A stretch of DNA of 64,000 nucleotides, taken from assembly GCA_046351555.1 (NCBI GenBank), contig JAXLYI010000019.1, positions 62,001 to 126,000 of the forward strand. The letters run 5' to 3'. Made by a program: the position numbers and the translations under genes. The DNA is from CAISKJ01 sp046351555 (GTDB lineage: Bacteria > Myxococcota_A > Polyangia > Polyangiales > Ga0077539). Under the pieces are notes generated by a model that worked only from the letters and a program-made list of their open reading frames with translations, had not been told where the DNA came from and did no database searches. This document shows, in pieces, positions 58,462 through 64,000 of the stretch. The first letter of the stretch is position 1. Each line of letters begins with the position of its first letter.

Positions 58462-59633
58462 CAGCCCTCGTCGTCGTCTGCGTCGACGATCGCGCGGACG
58501 CGGTCGCGCACGGCGGCGAGCTCGGGCGGGAGCGCGCCCGGCGCGAAGCCCGCGTCGACCTCGCGGAGAACCCCTTCGAGCGCCAGGCGCCACGCCTCGC
58601 GGGCGTCGGGGCCGGCGGGGACGTGGCCCGTGTTGTTGGATCCGTCGCGCGGCTCCTGCCCGAGGAGGGCGTCGGCGCGCTGGGCGATGCGTCGGGCGCG
58701 GGCGAGGGGACCCGCGGCGCTCTCCTCGGCGGCGGCGGTGAGGACGGGGTTGTCGCTGCGGGCGAGGAGGTCGCGGAGGCAGTGGCGCGCGGTGGTCTGC
58801 TCCTCGCGCGTGGGGACGGCGGCGACGAGGGGCCAGAGGTCGGCCTCGGTGGGCGTGGCGCGGCCGGCGAGGACGGCGGCGGCGGCGACGAGGCGTTGGA
58901 CGCGGGCGGCGCGGCGGTCGGAGAGGGAGACGCCGTTCTTGCGGAGCAGGCGGATGGCGTGGGCGAGGTGCGGGCGGACGGGGGCGAGGTCGGCGTCGCG
59001 CGCGGCGCGGGCGAGGGCGTCGACGTCGGCGAGCGAGGCGCCGGCCGCGGGCGTCGCGCCGAGCGACCACGCGCCGGCGAGCATGTCTTCGAGGCGCGCG
59101 TCGGGCACCGCGTCGAGGAAGTGGCGAACGAGGAAGCGGTCGGCGAAGGCGGCGAGGGCGTCGTCGTCGGGGAGCGCGTTGGAGGCGCCGACGCACACGC
59201 GGAGCGGGCACGCGACGGCGGTGTGGCCGCGGCGGAAGCTGCGCTCGTTGAGGATGCCGAGGAGGGTGTTGAGGATGGCGGTCGACCCGAGGAACACCTC
59301 GTCGAGGAAGGCGACGTCGGCCTCGGGGAGCATCCCCGCGGTCTCGACCTCCACCACGCCCTCGCGGAGCTTGCGGAGGTCGACGGGGCCGAAGATCTCG
59401 CTGGGCTCGGTGAAGCGGCCGAGGAGGTATTCGAAATAGCGCCCGCCGAAGGCCCGCGCGGCGCGCCGGGCGACCTCGGATTTGGCGGTGCCGGGCGGAC
59501 CGATGAGCAGGACGTGCTCGCCGGCGACGGCGGCGAGGGCGATGAGCTCGACGAGGGCCTCGCGCTCGACGAGCCCCCGGCCCGCGGACTCGAGCGCCGC
59601 GCGGAGCGCCGACGCGTGGGGTGCGATGGACAT
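58461..59633 (-). CDS. MoxR-family AAA+ ATPase
   Basis: 390 aa, ATG at 59633. AAA+ core: Walker A G45-P-P-G-T-A-K-S52, then FTEPSEIFGPVDLRKLREG, a MoxR/RavA-type loop, Walker B F-L-D111-E112, and sensor 1 VGASNALPDDD, followed by ALAAFADRFLVRHFLD with the Arg finger. The C-terminal third is helical. Closest to the RavA branch. First gene of a four-gene operon with bpX-type and vWA partners. Such ATPases act as chaperones that reshape vWA proteins. Confidence 0.95.
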   Translation of the reverse strand: MSIAPHASALRAALESAGRGLVEREALVELIALAAVAGEHVLLIGPPGTAKSEVARRAARAFGGRYFEYLLGRFTEPSEIFGPVDLRKLREGVVEVETAGMLPEADVAFLDEVFLGSTAILNTLLGILNERSFRRGHTAVACPLRVCVGASNALPDDDALAAFADRFLVRHFLDAVPDARLEDMLAGAWSLGATPAAGASLADVDALARAARDADLAPVRPHLAHAIRLLRKNGVSLSDRRAARVQRLVAAAAVLAGRATPTEADLWPLVAAVPTREEQTTARHCLRDLLARSDNPVLTAAAEESAAGPLARARRIAQRADALLGQEPRDGSNNTGHVPAGPDAREAWRLALEGVLREVDAGFAPGALPPELAAVRDRVRAIVDADDDEG

Positions 59634-59649
59634 GACCGTGAGGGCGCAA

Positions 59650-59655
59650 CGAATA
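59650..59655 (-). promoter_or_regulatory. Putative -10 hexamer of the MoxR operon (TATTCG)
   Basis: On the minus strand TATTCG ends 16 nt before the MoxR ATG, leaving a leader of only about 10 nt. The palindromic array begins 133 bp further upstream. Confidence 0.4.
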
Positions 59656-59777
59656 GCACCCCGGCGGGATTCCGTCTCGCGGGGATAGGGGCCGCGGCTT
59701 CAACGCGACCCCGACGGAGCGCCGACCCGCCGGGACTTCGCGCGCGGCCGACCCGACCGGGGAACGCCCCCGCTGGT

Positions 59778-59970
59778 ATCCCTCGAGGAGCACCGCGGTG
59801 CTCAGCAGCGGCGACCTGACGCCATCTCGAAGCACCGCGGTGCTCAACGGCGGCGACCTGACCCCATCTCGAAGCACCGCGGTGCTCGGAATCGGCGACG
59901 CGCCCCCGCCTCGAAGCACCGAGGCGCTCCCAGCGGCGACGAATCCCCGCCTCGAAGCACCGAGGTGCTC
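59778..59970. repeat. Five palindromic repeats at 42-bp period
   Basis: Unit is about 42 bp, CTCGAAGCACCGCGGTGCTC plus about 22 bp with GGCGGCGACCTGAC. Palindrome cores GCACCGCGGTGC lie at 59790, 59832 and 59874; two diverged ones (GCACCGAGGCGC, GCACCGAGGTGC) at 59916 and 59957. Spacings are 42, 42, 42 and 41 bp. Copy 1 extends to a perfect 16-bp palindrome, 59788-59803. The 30-bp spacers are similar to one another, not unique, so this is not CRISPR. Confidence 0.9.
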
Positions 59971-59985
59971 CCGCTCCCCGTCGCT

Positions 59986-60357
59986 TCACCGCGGGGCGTC
60001 GCGGTCGCGCAGCTCGGCCTCGACGCGCTCGACCTCGCGCGCCATGCGCCCGGTGAGCGAGTAGCGCCACATCCGGAGCTCGGCGCGCAGGTGCCGCGGC
60101 GTGTCGCGCCAGGGCTGCGTGCGGTTGCCCTCGACGACGCGGTGCGAGCCCTGCGCGATGGCGTAGTCGACCAGCGGCGCGAGCGCGAACCACCGGAGCC
60201 GCCGCGTGCGGACGCCCCGCGCGACGCACGCGAGCATCAGCGTGGTGGCGAGGGCGTGGGCGCGCTGCGTGGCCGGGTCGCGATGGGCCATGACGTACGC
60301 CCGCCAGAAGGACTCGAAATCCGGTGCGTCGTAGAGCGGGTGGGGCGGGTGGTTCAT
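59986..60357 (-). CDS. DUF962 / Mpo1-like protein
   Basis: 123 aa. ATG at 60357 overlaps the upstream stop (ATGA); a GTG at 60366 is less likely. SFWRAYVMAHRDPATQRAH matches the conserved FxxxYxxxHxxPxxRxxH of DUF962, and LVDYAIAQGSHRVVEGN provides the second YxxxxxxHxxxExN box. Yeast Mpo1, in this family, is an Fe-dependent dioxygenase of 2-hydroxy fatty acids. Two membrane-like helices. Coupled to the glycosyltransferase gene, so perhaps in lipid or glycolipid processing. Confidence 0.82.
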   Translation of the reverse strand: MNHPPHPLYDAPDFESFWRAYVMAHRDPATQRAHALATTLMLACVARGVRTRRLRWFALAPLVDYAIAQGSHRVVEGNRTQPWRDTPRHLRAELRMWRYSLTGRMAREVERVEAELRDRDAPR

Positions 60358-61418
60358 CGGGCGCACTCCGTGAGCGCGTCGCGGAGGTGGCGCGCGACGT
60401 CGTCATTGCCGGCGGGGACGCGGGGCACGGGCGGGCGCTCGGGCGCGTCGACCCAGCGGAGGAAGCGGTGGAGCGAGGGCGCGTCGAGGCGCCGCGCGGC
60501 GAGGCCGTACCCGAGGTGCTGGAGGTAGGCGGCGTTGAGCTCCTGCTCGCCCTGGTGGCGAACTGGGACGGAGAGCAGCGGTTTGCCGAGGTGCAGCGCC
60601 TCGGCCATGACGGTGTGCCCGCCGTTGGTGATGACGGCGCGCGCCGACGCGAGATCATCGAGGAAGCGCCCCTCGTCGAACGCGCGGAAGTGCACGTTGC
60701 CAAGGCGTTCGTCGCGGCCGCGGCCGTACACCACGAAGGTCGCCCCGGGGGAGGCCCGGAGCACGTCCTCGATCCGCGAGCGCGCGGGGGAGGTCTGGTA
60801 CACCAGCACGTGCTCGCCGGTGGAGGGCGCGAGCGGGAGAACCTCGGGCCGGAGCACGGGCCCCGTCACCGCCGTGTCGCGCGCATACCTCGGGTGGACG
60901 CGGGGCTGGTAGAACGAGCTGGCGATGTAGCGCCGGCAGCCCGGCAGCTTGGCGCGGACGACCGCCTGCGTGAGCGAGAAACCCCGCGGGAGCAGCGCGC
61001 GCGCCGCGCGGTCGTGCGCGCAGCGGGTGATGACGTGGTGGTGGTCGAGGCTGACGACGGGGACGCGGTGGCGCAGCCCCCAGGCGTGGGCGAACGAGTC
61101 GAAGTCCGTCACGCATACCTCCGGCGCGAAGGGGTCGACGTGCTCCCTGGCGGCGGCGAGGTTGCGCGCGAGGGACGCGGGCGCCGTGCGGAGCGTGCGC
61201 GAGAGCGTGCGGGCGCGCAGGAGGGCCCCGTCCGCGTACTGGAGCGAGAACCCGTCGATCGCCACGACCCGGTGGCCGCGCGCGGCGAGGTAGGTGGCGG
61301 CCCGCGCCGAGGCGGCGACCAGCACGTCGTGCCCGTCCGCGCGCAAGAGGTCGAGCACGACGCGCGATCGCATCGCGTGGCCGAGGCCCTCCCCCGTGAC
61401 GCCGTAGAGAATTCGCAT
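60354..61418 (-). CDS. GT28/MurG-like glycosyltransferase (MJ1255/VC2487 type)
   Basis: 354 aa, ATG start. GT-B fold: N-terminal MRILYGVTGEGLGHAMRSRV is the hallmark of the MJ1255/VC2487 family, then APEVCVTDFDSFAHAW. The donor-side motif is in ARAVITNGGHTVMAEALHLGKPLLSVPV, the GGxxTxxEAL region that binds the nucleotide in MurG and MGDG synthases. It probably glycosylates a lipid. Tightly coupled to the DUF962 gene. Confidence 0.88.
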   Translation of the reverse strand: MRILYGVTGEGLGHAMRSRVVLDLLRADGHDVLVAASARAATYLAARGHRVVAIDGFSLQYADGALLRARTLSRTLRTAPASLARNLAAAREHVDPFAPEVCVTDFDSFAHAWGLRHRVPVVSLDHHHVITRCAHDRAARALLPRGFSLTQAVVRAKLPGCRRYIASSFYQPRVHPRYARDTAVTGPVLRPEVLPLAPSTGEHVLVYQTSPARSRIEDVLRASPGATFVVYGRGRDERLGNVHFRAFDEGRFLDDLASARAVITNGGHTVMAEALHLGKPLLSVPVRHQGEQELNAAYLQHLGYGLAARRLDAPSLHRFLRWVDAPERPPVPRVPAGNDDVARHLRDALTECAR

Positions 61419-61426
61419 CGACGCGG

Positions 61427-61432
61427 GCTCTA
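61427..61432 (-). promoter_or_regulatory. Putative -10 hexamer (TAGAGC)
   Basis: On the minus strand TAGAGC ends 8 nt before the glycosyltransferase ATG, inside the 76-bp gap behind the WD40-like gene. Confidence 0.4.
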
Positions 61433-61494
61433 CCGCCGGTCGCCCGATCGCGCAACCGGGGAGCCCGCGACCCGACGCACGGACGCCCGCGCGC

Positions 61495-62736
61495 CTACGC
61501 GGCGAGGCCGAGCGCGGCGAGGTCGACCTCCATCACGTGGACGAGCGCGGTGCCGCCGCCGAGGCTCTTGTCCCACGCGACCGCGACGACGCCGCCCGCC
61601 GCCGCCACGTCGACCATGCGCGACCCGCTCGGCGCGCACTTGAGGAGGTCTTCCACGAGGCGCAGCTCGCGGAAGGCGCCGTCGTCCTCCCACCACGCGC
61701 TGAGCGTCACCCCGTCGCGAACGAGCGCCGCGCGGCCGAGGCGGGCGCACTGCGGGACGCCGTTGGGCTCCTCGTGGAGCCAGGCCCGCGCGCCGGGGCG
61801 CGAGCGCGGCGACTCCGACCGCCGCTCGTCCTCGGCCTTGCTCGCCTCGACGTCGCGGCGCCACTGGAAGTGCTGCTGGTACCACTTGCCCCGCGCGCGG
61901 CTGGCGAGGGCCTCGACGCGGGCGTCGCGCGCCGGTTGCCCACGTTTGTGCTCCAGGGCGAGGCGCTTCGGGCTGGGCTCGCCGAGGCGGCCGGCGAGGA
62001 GGCCGGCGGGGTCGACGGAGAAGGCCCAGCGATCGTCGCCGGCGACCCAGACGCGGCCGCCCGCGAGGGCGAGGTCGAGCCCCCACACCTCGTCGTCGGA
62101 GGCCAGCGGGGCCTCGTCGCCGAAGCGCCAGACGACGAGCGTGTCGGGGCCGCGATGGCCGGCGACGGCGACGAGCCTGTCGCCGTCGAGCGGGGCGATG
62201 GCCTCGACGAGGTCGCCGAGCGGGAGCCGCGCGCAGGCCGCCGCGCCGCCCGCGCCGTCGACGCGCCACACGAAGGAGTCGCGCCGGGAGATGTCGGGCA
62301 CCGAGCGCGCCCACAGCGTCGATCCGTCTTCGCCGAAGGCCATCACCGCGGCCGTGACGCCGGGGTGTCCGTGCGAGAACGTGCCGAACTCCTCCAGCGC
62401 CACCTCGTGGCGAACCGCGCCGGAGGGGAAGTCGCCGAGCGTGACGTTCGCGCTCCGATCCCCCCTTCGCAGCAGGGCCACCGCGTCGCCGCGCGGCGAC
62501 CACGCGACGTGCTCGACCTCGCGCCCGTCGAGGGCGGTCCCCTGGAGCGCGGGCTCGCCGGTGCGGGTGTCGAAGAAGCGCGCCCTGCCGTCGTCGACGA
62601 CGAGCAGGTGGGCGCCGTCGGGGGAGAGCGCGAGGGCCCGCGCCCGCGCGGTGACGGGGTTGCTCCGCGGGGTCAGCGTGGGGTGGAGGGCGAACGGGGA
62701 CTTCACCTTCGAGCGCTTCGCGGCGGGCTTCGGCAT
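61495..62736 (-). CDS. WD40-like beta-propeller protein
   Basis: 413 aa, ATG at 62736 with a basic N-terminus (MPKPAAKRSKVKS). Blade-like segments: ARALALSPDGAHLLVVDDGR, VEHVAWSPRGDAVALLRRGD, DTLVVWRFGDEAPLASDD, VWGLDLALAGGRVWVAGDD. A 70-residue charged segment interrupts the blades (HKRGQPARDARVEALASRAR). No signal peptide, so cytosolic. It resembles the propeller partners of the MoxR operon 2 kb away but is not part of that operon. Confidence 0.8.
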   Translation of the reverse strand: MPKPAAKRSKVKSPFALHPTLTPRSNPVTARARALALSPDGAHLLVVDDGRARFFDTRTGEPALQGTALDGREVEHVAWSPRGDAVALLRRGDRSANVTLGDFPSGAVRHEVALEEFGTFSHGHPGVTAAVMAFGEDGSTLWARSVPDISRRDSFVWRVDGAGGAAACARLPLGDLVEAIAPLDGDRLVAVAGHRGPDTLVVWRFGDEAPLASDDEVWGLDLALAGGRVWVAGDDRWAFSVDPAGLLAGRLGEPSPKRLALEHKRGQPARDARVEALASRARGKWYQQHFQWRRDVEASKAEDERRSESPRSRPGARAWLHEEPNGVPQCARLGRAALVRDGVTLSAWWEDDGAFRELRLVEDLLKCAPSGSRMVDVAAAGGVVAVAWDKSLGGGTALVHVMEVDLAALGLAA

Positions 62737-62744
62737 GGCCGCGG

Positions 62745-62750
62745 AGGATA
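62745..62750 (-). promoter_or_regulatory. Putative -10 hexamer (TATCCT)
   Basis: On the minus strand TATCCT ends 8 nt before the ATG of the WD40-like gene, in the 172-bp divergent gap shared with the gene at 62909. Confidence 0.45.
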
Positions 62751-62908
62751 GTCGATCGGCCTGAGGAAACACCCGGCGTGACCTCGCGCCCCGCGGGCTG
62801 CGCGACGCCGTCATGCGGGTGGAGCTCGATCGGAGGCGCTCCCCCGAACGCGCCGTCCGCGCGTCGTCCGCGCTCGACGCGCGCCGCACCCGCGTGCACA
62901 GTCGCCCC

Positions 62909-63307
62909 ATGTCGCGCGCCGAGCGGACGCTCCGCGAACAACGCCCGATGCTCGCGGAGTTCCTCGCCGACGTCGGCTTGCACGCCGCGGGCGGTCGGCT
63001 CGACCTGCGCGCGCTCCTGAGCCCGTTCGACCGCTGGCTGCGCGAGCAGGACCTCGCGCGCGAGGAGGTCCCCTTCGTGGCGTCTCGCCTCGCGGCGTTC
63101 ATCTCCCTCTACTTCGAGGACACCGCCGGCGCGGCGCAGGCCGTGGTCGATGGGCGCATCCTCCTCCGCGTGCCGCTCGAAGCGGGCGTCGTGCGCGAGT
63201 TCGACGCGTACGGGCTCGCGTTCCACGCGGCGCAGCAGCGCCCGATCGCCCTGCGCGGTCTCATCGAGGCCATCGCCCCCGTCGCGGGGCGCGAGCCGCC
63301 CGCCTGA
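62909..63307 (+). CDS. Unknown small protein
   Basis: 132 aa from the ATG at 62909; the frame continues upstream to 62813 but lacks a sensible start. MSRAERTLREQRPMLAEFLAD then RLDLRALLSPFDRWLREQDL and AFISLYFEDTAGAAQAVVDG. Globular, alpha-beta, no signal peptide or membrane helix. I do not recognise the family. Confidence 0.6.
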   Translation: MSRAERTLREQRPMLAEFLADVGLHAAGGRLDLRALLSPFDRWLREQDLAREEVPFVASRLAAFISLYFEDTAGAAQAVVDGRILLRVPLEAGVVREFDAYGLAFHAAQQRPIALRGLIEAIAPVAGREPPA

Positions 63308-63391
63308 CCGGCGAGCGCGTGGCCTGCCGGGACATCGCGGCCGGGGAGGAGGTCACCTTCGATGACGTGCCGCTGCGGCGCTGCGGGCCCC

Positions 63392-63859
63392 TCACGTCTC
63401 GGGCGCGGCGGCGCCCTCGCCCGCGCGCAGGCGGCGCAGGCCCGCCACGGCCACGGCGCCGAACGCGGCCGCGACCGCGAGGTCGACCACGACGAACATC
63501 AGGGTCGCGTCGCCGCGGTACAGGCGGTTGCCGAAGCGGCTGTCGGAGGTGGACAGGTCGCGGAGCATGAAGAAGATGTTGGCCGCGGAGTAGGCGCCGG
63601 CGACGAGCGTCTGGGCCCGCAGGCCGCGCACGACCCGGCCGAAGAGCACCTGGAGCACGCCCCCCCAGGCCATGTACTGGTAGAAGAAGTAGAAGAAGTC
63701 GCCGAGCACGGGCTCGCGGGTCAGGGCCTCGGGCACCCCGAAGTCGCGCAGCATGGCGGTGCCGCGCGCGAGCGCCGACGCGGCGAGGGCGACGTAGATC
63801 ACGCCGATGGCGGTGAAGACGGGCTTGAAGGCTCGGATCTCGGGTGGGCTCTGGGTCAT
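63392..63859 (-). CDS. Four-helix membrane protein
   Basis: 155 aa, ATG at 63859. Four hydrophobic segments: about residues 12-30 (KPVFTAIGVIYVALAASALA), 50-75 (YFFYQYMAWGGVLQVLFGRV), 82-100 (TLVAGAYSAANIFFML), and 118-142 (LMFVVVDLAVAAAFGAVAVA). Inner-membrane protein of unknown function. It resembles small DoxX-like or DUF-type four-helix proteins in size only. Confidence 0.72.
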   Translation of the reverse strand: MTQSPPEIRAFKPVFTAIGVIYVALAASALARGTAMLRDFGVPEALTREPVLGDFFYFFYQYMAWGGVLQVLFGRVVRGLRAQTLVAGAYSAANIFFMLRDLSTSDSRFGNRLYRGDATLMFVVVDLAVAAAFGAVAVAGLRRLRAGEGAAAPET

Positions 63860-63984
63860 GGCGTGTCTCCGCGGCGCCGCCTCGGGGGTGGCGCGGCGTC
63901 GGGAGACTAAGGGGCGCCGCGGCCTCCGCGCTTGAACCCATCTGCTGCGCTTGCCCGCGCGCGCCGGCCGCATGAAGATCGCGC

Positions 63985-64000
63985 CATGGGAGCCCCACCC
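63985..64000 (+). CDS. Possible start of a gene running off the window
   Basis: ATG at 63985 with GATCGC 7-12 nt upstream; only five codons are visible. An ATG at 63972 is an alternative. Too little to judge. Confidence 0.2.

Larger units (their letters stand above)
59634..59985. other. 352-bp intergenic region upstream of the MoxR operon
   Basis: No gene. It holds a putative -10 hexamer near 59650 and the palindromic repeat array at about 59778-59970; the 120 bp between them show nothing recognisable. Confidence 0.7.

Noticed and set aside
59778..59970. CRISPR array
   Set aside because: The whole 42-bp unit repeats, so spacers are not unique; the repeat core is only 12-16 bp, and no cas gene is present.
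63313..63391. SAF/SET-like fragment reading ACRDIAAGEEVTFDDVPLRR
   Set aside because: Only about 25 residues with no flanking domain; could be a remnant, but too short to call.

Overview
The window is about 75% GC, dense with genes, and reads as chromosome of a Myxococcota bacterium, most like the Polyangia/Sandaracinaceae type. The evidence is the extreme GC bias, many secreted Cys-rich and Asp-rich repeat lipoproteins, a MYXO-CTERM-like sorting tail, hybrid histidine kinases, and propeller proteins of unknown function. Many genes start with GTG and overlap the previous stop by 4 bp (GTGA or ATGA), so translational coupling is common. No phage, plasmid or CRISPR array is visible.

Layout. 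0-6.8 kb: an alpha/beta hydrolase (5' end outside the window), a lipoprotein, then an ABC ATPase with two permeases that carry large soluble C-terminal domains. The second has an HExxH metallopeptidase motif; the first appears to be a dead copy. 6.8-10.8 kb: two divergent hybrid histidine kinases. 10.8-11.7 kb: a small lysine/alanine-rich protein, an HNH nuclease and tRNA-Arg(CCG). 11.8-15.2 kb: a coupled hisB-hisH-hisA-hisF operon ending in an unknown membrane protein. 15.3-29.7 kb: a large Cys-rich lipoprotein, argB, an RCC1-like protein, a REP/BIME-like inverted repeat, a six-domain CHRD lipoprotein, an enoyl-CoA hydratase, a secreted SNase-like nuclease, and two proteins with DNDGDG-type repeats, one fused to an outer-membrane barrel. 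29.7-34.8 kb: two TMTC/PMT-like GT-C proteins with TPRs and a GT87-like protein, with a decayed Rpn-type nuclease gene between them.

34.9-40.9 kb: a TPR lipoprotein, DUF1285, two thioredoxin-fold proteins, lgt and a phosphoesterase. 40.9-47.1 kb: a MYXO-CTERM-like surface protein beside a type VI secretion effector island (PAAR-CHAP effector, DUF4123 adaptor, FHA-DUF4123 adaptor, and two divergent partner genes). 47.2-48.1 kb: an intact Rpn-type nuclease. 48.2-53.5 kb: two tandem paralogous secreted propellers. 53.5-59.6 kb: a four-gene MoxR-vWA-beta-propeller (bpX) ternary system, a class proposed to act in biological conflict. An array of five palindromes at 42-bp spacing lies upstream of it. 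59.9-63.9 kb: DUF962, a glycosyltransferase, a WD40-like protein and small unknowns.

The most interesting parts are the MoxR-vWA-bpX operon with its helically phased palindromes, the active/inactive permease-peptidase pair, the T6SS island with an FHA-DUF4123 fusion, and a recurrent TAnnnT-like hexamer 8-16 nt before start codons, which suggests widespread leaderless or near-leaderless transcripts.
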